Positions 1-6,126 of a stretch of 10,089 bases of DNA are shown in pieces (the stretch's first letter is position 1; the number at the start of each line of letters is the position of its first letter). The notes under the pieces were generated by a model. It worked only from the letters and a program-made list of their open reading frames with translations. It ran no database searches and was not told the DNA's origin. The DNA lies in the NCBI GenBank assembly GCA_017627975.1, contig JAGAFT010000031.1, positions 1 to 10,089 of the forward strand, given 5' to 3'. The position numbers and the translations under genes were made by a program. The stretch is from Oscillospiraceae bacterium (GTDB lineage: Bacteria; Bacillota_A; Clostridia; Oscillospirales; Oscillospiraceae).

Positions 1-14
1 TGATACTTACTCAT
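1..14 (-). CDS. Start of next gene downstream of glgC, probably glgD (partial)
   Basis: Only the first four codons and part of a fifth are inside the window: ATG at 14-12 on the minus strand reading M-S-K-Y. A GAGGAGG ribosome-binding site lies in the last codons of glgC (about 23-29), 8 bases before this ATG, and only three bases separate the glgC stop from it. This tight spacing shows a co-translated partner. In Firmicutes the gene directly after glgC is normally glgD, a GlgC paralogue thought to act as the second subunit of ADP-glucose pyrophosphorylase. The identity is inferred from that context, since four residues cannot prove it. Confidence 0.55.
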
Positions 15-17
15 GAC

Positions 18-1211
18 TTATGCCTCCTCTCCGGAATAGATCATCGCACCGGCCGGAATGACCTGGCCGGGGGCGATGGTGACGTTCGGGCCGCAGGTGG
101 CGACGCCCCAGCCTTCGGTCCCGTCGGGAGCCGTGCCGACCCTGGCGCCGGCCTCGATGACGCAGTTTTCACCGATGATGGCGTATTCCACCGTGGCGCC
201 GGCCTTGATGACGGCACCGGGCATCACCACGCTGTAGACGACCTTGGCGCCGCGCTCCACAACAACGGAGGGCGAGAGGACGGAGTTTTCGATGTGGCCG
301 TCGATCTCACAGCCTTCGGTCACGATGGAGTGGATGACGCGGGCGTTCTCGCCGGTATAGGTCGGCGGGCAGACGGGGCTGCGCGAACCGATAGGCCAGT
401 CGGGATCGTAGAGATTGATCAGGGTGGGGGAGAGCATGTCCATGTTGGCGTCCCAGAGACTTGTGATGGTACCGACGTCGCGCCAGTAGCCCTTGAAGTG
501 ATAGGGCCAGAGCTTCTCCCCTGCCTTCAGCATGGCGGGAATGATGTTCTTGCCGAAGTCCTTGCTGGAATTCGGGTCGTTCTCGTCAGCAATCAGGAAG
601 GAGCGGAGCTTCTGCCAGTTGAACATATAGACGCCCATGGAAGCAAGGGTGCTCTTCGGGTGTTTGGGCTTCTCTTCAAACTCGTTGATGTAGCCGTCAT
701 CGCCAAGGTTCATGATGCCGAAGCGGGTGGCCTCTTCCATGGTGACCTGCAGGACCGAAATGGTGCAGGCGGCGTCGTGGGCAAGATGCTCGCGCAGCAT
801 GTCGGCGTAATCCATCTTATAGATATGGTCGCCGGAGAGAATCAGAACGTTCTCGGGGTTGTAGGCCTCGATGAACGCCATGTTCTGGTAAATGGCGTTG
901 GCGGTTCCGGAGAACCAGGAGCCCTTTTCACCGGCGCCCAGATAGGGCGGGAGAATGTAAACGCCGCCGTCCGAGACGTCGAGGTCCCAGGGCTGGCCGG
1001 TGCCGATGTAGCTGTTGAGCTGGAGCGGCCGATACTGGGTCAGGACACCGACGGTGTCAATGCCGGAATTGGCACAGTTGGAGAGAGGAAAGTCGATGAT
1101 GCGATACTTTCCGCCGAAGGGAACGCTGGGCTTTGCCACATTTTGGGTCAGAGCATAGAGGCGCGACCCCTGCCCGCCGGCGAGAAGCATCGCAATACAG
1201 CTCTTCTTCAT
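18..1211 (-). CDS. glgC: Glucose-1-phosphate adenylyltransferase (ADP-glucose pyrophosphorylase)
   Basis: Makes ADP-glucose from ATP and glucose-1-phosphate, the committed step of bacterial glycogen synthesis, in the cytoplasm. The 397-residue protein has the expected two-part layout. The nucleotidyltransferase domain spans about residues 5-255, with the nucleotide-binding loop AGGQGSRL at 11-18, [11 protein letters not shown] at 27-37, the [10 protein letters not shown] metal/substrate segment at 126-135, EEKP at 179-182 and YWRDVGT at 242-248. From about 285 to 390 there are hexapeptide-like repeats of a left-handed beta helix, the usual oligomerisation and regulatory domain. Length is typical of clostridial GlgC and shorter than the enteric enzyme. 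The start is fixed by AAAAGGAGG at 1226-1218 with 6 bases of spacing. It lies downstream of pth on the same strand, after a 161-base leader with hairpins, and just before a probable glgD. No clear promoter of its own was found, so it may be read from prs-pth. Confidence 0.96.
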   Translation of the reverse strand: MKKSCIAMLLAGGQGSRLYALTQNVAKPSVPFGGKYRIIDFPLSNCANSGIDTVGVLTQYRPLQLNSYIGTGQPWDLDVSDGGVYILPPYLGAGEKGSWFSGTANAIYQNMAFIEAYNPENVLILSGDHIYKMDYADMLREHLAHDAACTISVLQVTMEEATRFGIMNLGDDGYINEFEEKPKHPKSTLASMGVYMFNWQKLRSFLIADENDPNSSKDFGKNIIPAMLKAGEKLWPYHFKGYWRDVGTITSLWDANMDMLSPTLINLYDPDWPIGSRSPVCPPTYTGENARVIHSIVTEGCEIDGHIENSVLSPSVVVERGAKVVYSVVMPGAVIKAGATVEYAIIGENCVIEAGARVGTAPDGTEGWGVATCGPNVTIAPGQVIPAGAMIYSGEEA

Positions 1212-1244
1212 ATGTAGCCTCCTTTTGATGTGATATTTTTACTT

Positions 1245-1261
1245 AAAACCGCACGATGCGG
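1245..1261 (-). other. Small GC hairpin followed by TTTT in the glgC leader
   Basis: On the minus strand CCGCA-TCG-TGCGG forms a 5-bp stem with a 3-base loop, followed directly by TTTT (1248-1245), 19 bases before the glgC ribosome-binding site. The form resembles a very short intrinsic terminator or attenuator, but a 5-bp stem is weak. It may be chance, a pause site, or part of a leader structure with the larger hairpin at 1300-1326. Confidence 0.3.
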
Positions 1262-1299
1262 GAAAATACGGAGTTCTTTGAGGGAATTTATGAGATTCT

Positions 1300-1326
1300 G
1301 TTCTCCCCGCCTGCGGCGGGGAGAAC
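1300..1326 (-). other. Strong 11-bp hairpin between pth and glgC, no U-tract
   Basis: GTTCTCCCCGC at 1300-1310 is perfectly complementary to GCGGGGAGAAC at 1316-1326, leaving a 5-base loop whose outer bases can also pair. The stem is very GC-rich and stable in RNA of either strand. Neither side carries a T-run: the minus-strand continuation is AGAATCTCATAAATT and the plus-strand one is CTAAAAACAG. It is therefore not a canonical rho-independent terminator. On the minus-strand transcript it lies 46 bases past the pth stop and about 90 bases before glgC, where it could protect the pth mRNA 3' end, pause RNA polymerase or set the pth:glgC ratio. The structure is certain at the sequence level; its role is inferred. 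Confidence 0.6.
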
Positions 1327-1372
1327 CTAAAAACAGAAAATACTGCGGGTATCTGCGAGCCATAAAGGATGC

Positions 1373-1981
1373 TCAAGGATTCCGCGGGATCTTTTTCTGG
1401 CTGTAGAGGTTCATGGCCTTTTCGGGCCCCTGGGCGATGAAGCACTCCACCGCGTCGGCGGCGCGGGAGGCCGCGTCGGCCATGGTGACGGCATCCTGGT
1501 CGCGGAACACCGACAGCACCCAGTCGACCGTGTCATAGTCGGGATGCGGCGGGATCCCGACCCCGAGACGGATCCGGGGAAACTCCTCGGTGCCCAGGAC
1601 GGAGATGATGTTCTTCAGACCGTTGTGCCCGCCGGCCGAGCCCTTGGTGCGGATGCGCAGGGCACCGATGGGGAGCGTGATGTCGTCGGAGACCACAAGC
1701 ACGTGATCCGCTGGGATCTTGTAAAAGCGGGCGGCCTGACCGACGGCCTCACCCGAGAGATTCATATAGGTCTGGGGCTTCATCAGCATCACGGTCTCGT
1801 CCCCGATGGGACAGGTGGCGGTCAGCGCCCGAAAGCGCGCACGGTTGATGCTGACGTTCTTTTTGCGGGCAAGCGCGTCCGCGGTCATGAAGCCGGCGTT
1901 GTGCCGGGTGCCCTCATAGCGCAGACCGGGATTGCCCAGAAAGACGGCAAGCCAGGAGACGGAGCGGGAGGGGAAAAGCAT
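1373..1981 (-). CDS. pth: Peptidyl-tRNA hydrolase
   Basis: Releases tRNA from prematurely dropped peptidyl-tRNAs by cutting the ester bond; an essential cytoplasmic housekeeping enzyme. The 202-residue protein has the family signatures in order: LGNPG at 15-19 with Asn17, the catalytic His in TRHNAGF (His27), MKPQTYMNLSG at 67-77 with substrate-binding Asn74, the SDD segment at 98-100 in which Asp99 matches the catalytic-dyad Asp, and GGHNGLK at 117-123 with Asn120. The usual GLGNPG reads FLGNPG here, with Phe for the first Gly. The N-terminus is about ten residues longer than the E. coli form. The start is not supported by a Shine-Dalgarno: the 15 bases between the prs stop and this ATG contain no GGAGG-like element. 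The prs TGA is in the same frame, so translation probably depends on reinitiation after prs. prs-pth neighbourhood is conserved in Firmicutes (prs-ctc-spoVC in Bacillus). Confidence 0.95.
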   Translation of the reverse strand: MLFPSRSVSWLAVFLGNPGLRYEGTRHNAGFMTADALARKKNVSINRARFRALTATCPIGDETVMLMKPQTYMNLSGEAVGQAARFYKIPADHVLVVSDDITLPIGALRIRTKGSAGGHNGLKNIISVLGTEEFPRIRLGVGIPPHPDYDTVDWVLSVFRDQDAVTMADAASRAADAVECFIAQGPEKAMNLYSQKKIPRNP

Positions 1982-1996
1982 GTCCGGCCGGTCCGC

Positions 1997-2962
1997 TCAG
2001 GTCTCGAACATGTTGGCGATGGAGACTTCCTCGTAGATCCGGCGGATGGCCTCGGCAAAGACCGGGGCGGAGGAAATGTAGCTGACGTTCTCCAGCATGG
2101 GTTGATCCTTCGGGTAGGGGATGGTGTCGAGCAGAAGAAGGTGCTCGATATAGCTCTCCTGAAGGCGCGGGATGGCGGGACCGGAGAGAACGCCGTGGGA
2201 CACACAGGCGTAGACTTCCTTCGCACCGCCGATTTCCTTGATGGCCTTGGCGGCGCCGCAGAGAGAGCCGGCCGTATCGACGATGTCATCGAGGAGGATG
2301 CAGATCTTGCCTTCCACGTTTCCGATGATGTTCATGACCTCGGACTGGTTGGCACGTTCACGGCGCTTGTCGACGATGGCCATGTTGACGCCGAGCTTCA
2401 TGGCGAAGGCGCGGGCACGGGCGGTGCTTCCCACATCGGGGGAGACGACCATGACGTCTTCGTTGCCTTTGCCAAACATCTTTGTAAAGTGCTTGACAAA
2501 AAGGTGGGAACCGACGAGGTTGTCGACCGGGATATCAAAGAAGCCCTGGATCTGGGCTGCGTGCAGGTCCATCGTCAGGACGCGGTCGGCGCCGGCGGTG
2601 GTGATCAGGTTTGCAACGAGCTTGGCGGAGATGGGGTCACGGCTTTTGGCCTTGCGGTCCTGACGGGCATAGCCGAAGTACGGGATCACGGCGGTGACTC
2701 GGCCGGCGGAAGCGCGGCGCATCGCGTCGATCATGATCAGCAGCTCCATCAGGCTGTCGTTCACGGGCTTGCAGGTGGACTGGACAATAAAGACGTCCTT
2801 GCCGCGGACGGGTTCGTATACCGAGACGGAGCACTCGCCGTCCGCAAAAGCGGAAATGCTGCAGTTGCCGGGGTTGATGAACAGAGAGGAACAAATGTCT
2901 TTGGCCAGAGCGGGATTGGAATTTCCGGTAAAAACCGCGATCTCTTTCCCATGAGAAATCAT
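1997..2962 (-). CDS. prs: Ribose-phosphate pyrophosphokinase (PRPP synthetase)
   Basis: Transfers the pyrophosphate of ATP to ribose-5-phosphate, giving PRPP for purine, pyrimidine, NAD, His and Trp synthesis. With the start chosen here the protein has 321 residues, close to the normal class I length. Visible motifs: GNSNPALA near the N-terminus (about 13-20), FADGE at 39-43, YFGYARQDRK at 95-104 (ATP-binding flexible loop), DLHAAQIQGFF at 132-142, SPDVGSTARA near 174-183, and the PRPP-binding loop DDIVDTAGSL at 225-234. An ATG 18 bases upstream (2980) is also in frame, but the only ribosome-binding site, GGAGG at 2978-2974, overlaps that codon. It sits 11 bases ahead of the ATG at 2962, which gives the family-typical N-terminus MISHGKEI. 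First gene of the minus-strand cluster, divergent from prfB. Confidence 0.95.
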   Translation of the reverse strand: MISHGKEIAVFTGNSNPALAKDICSSLFINPGNCSISAFADGECSVSVYEPVRGKDVFIVQSTCKPVNDSLMELLIMIDAMRRASAGRVTAVIPYFGYARQDRKAKSRDPISAKLVANLITTAGADRVLTMDLHAAQIQGFFDIPVDNLVGSHLFVKHFTKMFGKGNEDVMVVSPDVGSTARARAFAMKLGVNMAIVDKRRERANQSEVMNIIGNVEGKICILLDDIVDTAGSLCGAAKAIKEIGGAKEVYACVSHGVLSGPAIPRLQESYIEHLLLLDTIPYPKDQPMLENVSYISSAPVFAEAIRRIYEEVSIANMFET

Positions 2963-3037
2963 TCTTTGATAATCCTCCATCTAAAATCAGAATGCGGAAT
3001 GCGTCGTCCTTCATCATACTTATTCACTTTCTTAACA

Positions 3038-3066
3038 ACTATAACATAAATGGAAAAGAATTGGAA
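3038..3066 (-). promoter_or_regulatory. Weak candidate promoter for prs
   Basis: On the minus strand TTCCAA (3066-3061) and TATAGT (3043-3038) are separated by 17 bp and would start RNA near 3031, about 70 bases before prs. The -10 matches consensus at five of six positions, but the -35 matches only about three. An alternative -10, TATGAT (3018-3013), has no good -35 at 17 bp. A promoter for prs must lie in this AT-rich interval; which element is used is uncertain. Confidence 0.3.
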
Positions 3067-3068
3067 GT

Positions 3069-3130
3069 AAAAAACGATTAAAAGACGTATGAAAAAAGCA
3101 ATTGCCAAACAGAGGTTTTTTGTATATAAT
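3069..3130 (+). promoter_or_regulatory. Sigma-A promoter of prfB with upstream A-tracts
   Basis: TTGCCA at 3102-3107 and a perfect TATAAT at 3125-3130 are separated by exactly 17 bp, predicting a transcription start near 3137 and a leader of about 40 bases to the prfB start at 3178. Upstream are three A-tracts, 3069-3074, 3080-3083 and 3092-3097, spaced roughly one helical turn apart. This resembles an UP element or intrinsically bent DNA that raises promoter strength. The promoter elements are read directly; the UP-element role is inference. Confidence 0.82.
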
Positions 3131-3177
3131 CATAAAGTTACCGAACAAAACACCAAAACATGAAAGTGGTTGAAAGA

Positions 3178-4284
3178 ATGCTGGAATTTGAAGAATACAA
3201 ACAGAAGCTGAGCGCGATCAAGCCGGACCTGGATCTGCTGCGCGGGGCGCTGAAACTGGACGCCGCCGAGCGGGAGATCGAAGAGCTGGAAGCGGCCAGC
3301 GCGCGCGAAGGATTCTGGAACGATGTGGAGAAATCCCAGAAGGTTCAGAAGCGCCTGAAGACGCTGCAGAATAAGCGGGACAACTACAACAAGCTCTGCG
3401 CCAGCTGGGACGATCTCATGACGCTCTGCGACATGGCCATCGAGGAAGGCGACGACAGCCTTCTGGAAGAGCTGCAGACGGACTATGCCGCCTTTGAGGA
3501 AAAGGTGGAGGAGACCCGCCTGAGCACCCTGCTCACAGGGGAGTACGACGGGAACAACGCCATTCTGACCTTCCATGCCGGTGCCGGCGGGACCGAGGCC
3601 CAGGACTGGGCGTCGATGCTGTACCGGATGTACAACATGTGGGCCGACCGCCACGGCTACAAGGTCCGTGTGATGGACTATCTCGACGGGGATGAGGCGG
3701 GGCTCAAGAGCGCCACCATCATGATCGAGGGCGAAAACGCCTACGGCTTTCTCAAGAGCGAGCACGGAATCCACCGCCTGGTCCGCGTGTCGCCGTTTGA
3801 CGCGGCGGGAAGACGCCACACCAGCTTCGCCGCGGTGGAGGTCATGCCGGAGATCAGCGACGACACCGAAATCGAGCTGCGGGACGAGGACATCAAGATG
3901 GATGTGTTCCGCTCCTCCGGCGCCGGCGGCCAGAAGGTCAACAAGACCTCCTCGGCGGTGCGCCTGACGCACATTCCCACCGGCATTGTCGTCTCGAGCC
4001 AGGTGGAGCGCAGCCATTTCCAGAACCTGGAAAACTGCAAGAACATGCTGCGGGCACGCCTTGCGGAGATCAAGGAGCGCGAGCACCTGGAAAAGATCAG
4101 CGACATCAAGGGCGTACAGATGAAGATCGAATGGGGCAGCCAGATCCGCTCCTACGTGTTCATGCCGTACCAGCTGGTGAAGGATCACCGCACGGAGTAT
4201 GAAAACGGCAACATCCAGAATGTCATGGACGGGGATCTGGACGGATTTATCAACGCCTTCCTCTCCATGCGGGCGGAAAACTGA
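3178..4284 (+). CDS. prfB: Peptide chain release factor 2, without programmed frameshift
   Basis: Recognises UGA and UAA stop codons and triggers peptide release on the ribosome. The 368-residue protein carries the RF2 anticodon tripeptide SPF at 205-207 and the universal GGQ hydrolysis motif at 250-252, the same numbering as in E. coli RF2, which favours this start. A second ATG 18 bases upstream (3160) has no ribosome-binding site; the one chosen has only a weak AAAGTGG before it and gives the family-like N-terminus MLEFEEYKQKL. Most bacterial prfB genes have an in-frame UGA near codon 26 that needs a +1 shift. Here the region reads straight through as R-G-A-L-K-L-D (codons 22-28), so that autoregulation is absent. 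Driven by the strong promoter at 3102-3130; no terminator follows, so RNA may continue into the next gene. Confidence 0.96.
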   Translation: MLEFEEYKQKLSAIKPDLDLLRGALKLDAAEREIEELEAASAREGFWNDVEKSQKVQKRLKTLQNKRDNYNKLCASWDDLMTLCDMAIEEGDDSLLEELQTDYAAFEEKVEETRLSTLLTGEYDGNNAILTFHAGAGGTEAQDWASMLYRMYNMWADRHGYKVRVMDYLDGDEAGLKSATIMIEGENAYGFLKSEHGIHRLVRVSPFDAAGRRHTSFAAVEVMPEISDDTEIELRDEDIKMDVFRSSGAGGQKVNKTSSAVRLTHIPTGIVVSSQVERSHFQNLENCKNMLRARLAEIKEREHLEKISDIKGVQMKIEWGSQIRSYVFMPYQLVKDHRTEYENGNIQNVMDGDLDGFINAFLSMRAEN

Positions 4285-4312
4285 AGAAACTATAAATTTT
4301 CAAACTTTTTCC

Positions 4313-4341
4313 TTGAAAGACAGGCTGTTTGCGGCTATAAT
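4313..4341 (+). promoter_or_regulatory. Sigma-A promoter of the PPIase gene
   Basis: TTGAAA at 4313-4318 and TATAAT at 4336-4341 are separated by 17 bp, a near-consensus promoter. The predicted start near 4348 leaves a leader of about 30 bases ahead of the gene at 4379. The leader holds the ribosome-binding site AGAAGGA (4364-4370), 8 bases before the ATG. It sits in the 94-base gap after prfB, where no terminator hairpin is seen. Confidence 0.85.
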
Positions 4342-4378
4342 GCAAACGCACAAATAAACAGACAGAAGGACGAAAGAC

Positions 4379-6025
4379 ATGAGTGCATCAACCGAAAGAA
4401 AGAACCGGATCGCTGCCCGCGAGGCCGGCACCGACAAGAAGACCATCGCCGCCCAGGAAGAGGCGAAAAAGCAGGCAGTTTCGAGAAGAAAGTGGACATG
4501 GGGAACCATCGGCGTTATCGTGCTGATCGCGGCGATCCTGCTGCTCAACTCCGGCCTGATGTACACCTCCACGACGGCCCTGACAGCCGACGGAACGAAG
4601 TATTCCCCGGCTGAGGTCAACTACTACTACGGCAATGAGTACCTGACCATGGTCAACACCTACGGCCAGTACCTCTCCTACTTCGGCCTGGACAGCAGCA
4701 TGGGCCTGGCCGGCCTGGATGATCAGGAATGCAGCATGACCGACGGCGGGACCTGGCGCGACTACTTTAAGGATCTCGCGAAGCGGGATGTGCAGCAGAA
4801 CCGCGCGCTTCTCAAGTATGCCGCCGAGAACGGCATCACCCTGAGCGATGAGGAAATCGCCGAGGTTGACGAACAGTTCGCCGGCATGGAAGAGACCGCG
4901 AAGAGCTACGGCTACGGCAGTGCCGACAAGCTCTATGCCATGAACTACGGCAGCGGTGTGACGGCGAAAATCGTCCGTCAGGCGGCGCTGGACATGACGC
5001 TGGCCCAGAAGGCCTACAACGAGAAGATGAACTCGCTGACCTACACCGATGAGGAGCTGGAGGAGTATTACCAGGGCCTGAACGGCGACCGCGACCTGTT
5101 TGACTTTAACCTTTACTATGTAACCGCCGAGACGATCGAGAACACCGTCCCCGGTGAAGACGGAGCGGAAGACACCGTCGAGATGGTGGCTGACGAGCAG
5201 ACCCGCGCCGAGGCGAAGGCGACCGCCGACGCCATCGTGATGGCCTATAAGGACGGCTGGGATACGGAGCCCGCAGAAGATGCCGAAGCGGCTGAAGACG
5301 CCGAAGCGGCCGAAACCGCCGCAGTGGAGACAAGCCCGGCGGAGCGCTTTGCAGCCGCCGTGGAGTCCCAGACCGAGGCACAGCCGTCTGAGCGCCGCGG
5401 CGTCAGCGGCAGCAGCCTGGACGCGGCCTATGCCGAGTGGATGAAGGCCTCTGAACGCGAAGCGGGCGATGTCGAGGTCTTTGCCGACGCGGAGGAAGAT
5501 CCCTCCGGCTACACGGTGGTCATGTACCTCGGACGCGAGGACAACCACTATCCCACCGCCAGTGTCCGCCACATCCTGATCAAGGCCGTGGCCGATGAGG
5601 AAGGCAACTACACGGACGAGGCGAAGGAAGCCGCGAAAGCACGCGCCGAAGAGATCCTGGCCGAGTTTGAAGCCGGGGACAAGACGGAGGAGAGTTTCGC
5701 CGCCCTGGCCGAGCAGTACTCCGAGGATGAGGGCTCCAACACGAACGGCGGCCTGTATGAGAACATCTACAAGGGCCAGATGGTGCAGGAGTTCAACGAC
5801 TTCTGCTTCGGCGGACACAAGAGCGGCGACACCGCAATCGTCTATGGCGAAAGCGGCTCCTATGCGGGCTACCACGTGGTGTACTATGTGGGAGACGGTG
5901 CGCTGTACAGCGACTATATCGCAAAAACCGATCTGCAGAGCGAGGCAATGAGCGACTGGACCAATGAACTCAACGAGGCCTGCACGGTCACGGAGGGCTT
6001 CGGCTTCCGGTTTGTTGGTAAATAA
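4379..6025 (+). CDS. Membrane-anchored parvulin-type peptidyl-prolyl isomerase (SurA/PrsA-like)
   Basis: Probably an extracytoplasmic foldase that helps secreted or membrane proteins fold. The 548-residue protein has a Lys/Arg-rich cytoplasmic N-terminus (1-38), one transmembrane helix at about 41-58 with no lipobox, then a SurA-N-like helical region (about 75-235). The clear parvulin domain is at about 395-505, with VRHILI at 396-401, EESFAALAEQYSED at 437-450 and the closing GYHVVYYVG strand at 497-505. Residues 240-386 look like a degenerate first copy of the same fold, interrupted by an Ala/Glu/Asp-rich insertion at about 255-340. It differs from the classical PrsA lipoprotein in being anchored by an uncleaved helix. 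It has its own promoter and terminator, so it forms a unit of one gene unless prfB RNA reads through. The parvulin assignment is firm; its clients are unknown. Confidence 0.88.
   Translation: MSASTERKNRIAAREAGTDKKTIAAQEEAKKQAVSRRKWTWGTIGVIVLIAAILLLNSGLMYTSTTALTADGTKYSPAEVNYYYGNEYLTMVNTYGQYLSYFGLDSSMGLAGLDDQECSMTDGGTWRDYFKDLAKRDVQQNRALLKYAAENGITLSDEEIAEVDEQFAGMEETAKSYGYGSADKLYAMNYGSGVTAKIVRQAALDMTLAQKAYNEKMNSLTYTDEELEEYYQGLNGDRDLFDFNLYYVTAETIENTVPGEDGAEDTVEMVADEQTRAEAKATADAIVMAYKDGWDTEPAEDAEAAEDAEAAETAAVETSPAERFAAAVESQTEAQPSERRGVSGSSLDAAYAEWMKASEREAGDVEVFADAEEDPSGYTVVMYLGREDNHYPTASVRHILIKAVADEEGNYTDEAKEAAKARAEEILAEFEAGDKTEESFAALAEQYSEDEGSNTNGGLYENIYKGQMVQEFNDFCFGGHKSGDTAIVYGESGSYAGYHVVYYVGDGALYSDYIAKTDLQSEAMSDWTNELNEACTVTEGFGFRFVGK
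5276..5311 (+). repeat. 18-bp tandem repeat encoding (E-D-A-E-A-A)x2 in the PPIase
   Basis: Two adjacent 18-bp units, 5276-5293 and 5294-5311, are identical at 16 of 18 positions; both differences are silent third-base changes. They encode two hexapeptides of an acidic, disorder-prone insertion (residues 300-311) inside the degenerate first parvulin unit. The pattern suggests expansion by slippage and likely length variation between strains. Confidence 0.75.
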
Positions 6026-6030
6026 GGAAG

Positions 6031-6062
6031 AAAAAGGTTCTCGCTCCGGCGGGAACCTTTTT
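6031..6062 (+). terminator. Intrinsic terminator with UNCG-type tetraloop
   Basis: AAAAAGGTTC (6031-6040) pairs with GAACCTTTTT (6053-6062). Inside it TCGC pairs with GCGG (one T-G wobble), closing a TCCG loop. C(UCCG)G is a member of the very stable UNCG tetraloops. The stem is 14 bp and the right arm provides the T-run. It begins 5 bases after the PPIase stop. Because the left arm is an A-run, it could also stop transcription on the other strand. Confidence 0.92.
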
Positions 6063-6070
6063 GCATATCA

Positions 6071-6085
6071 CCCGTGTGACACGGG
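6071..6085. promoter_or_regulatory. Perfect 15-bp palindrome upstream of the lipoprotein/stator genes
   Basis: CCCGTGT-G-ACACGGG is a perfect inverted repeat with 7-base arms about a single central base, 41 bases before the start codon at 6127. As DNA it has the shape of an operator for a dimeric repressor; as RNA it could form a 5-bp stem with a 5-base loop. It follows the terminator by 8 bases. No convincing -35/-10 pair is visible around it, so its link to a promoter is unproven. Confidence 0.4.
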
Positions 6086-6126
6086 ACGGACGGAACGAAG
6101 ACGGACACGACAGAAGGAGGATAACC

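Noticed and set aside
294..1217. A 307-codon plus-strand frame opposite glgC
   Set aside because: Shadow of glgC; Gly/Val-rich, no domain.
1300..1326. Calling the pth-glgC hairpin an intrinsic terminator
   Set aside because: No T-run follows the stem on either strand, so it was listed as a structure only.
1239..1445. A 68-codon minus-strand frame overlapping the pth 3' end and the leader hairpins
   Set aside because: Overlaps pth in another frame, crosses a strong hairpin, and shows no ribosome-binding site or known motif.
1544..3049. A 501-codon open frame on the plus strand, antisense to pth and prs
   Set aside because: It mirrors two firmly identified genes, has low-complexity Gly/Asp/Val/Ala composition typical of antisense frames in GC-rich DNA, and lacks a recognisable domain.
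3130..4188. A 352-codon minus-strand frame opposite prfB
   Set aside because: Fully antisense to prfB and includes the prfB promoter; no motif or ribosome-binding site.
4388..5875. A 495-codon open frame on the minus strand under the PPIase gene
   Set aside because: The sense strand has a promoter, ribosome-binding site, parvulin motifs and terminator; the antisense frame is rich in Val, Leu, Gly and His with no domain.
6061..6126. Starting the DUF4349 protein 22 codons earlier, at 6061
   Set aside because: That ATG lies in the terminator T-run with no ribosome-binding site, and the extension would bury the signal peptide; AGAAGGAGG clearly serves 6127.
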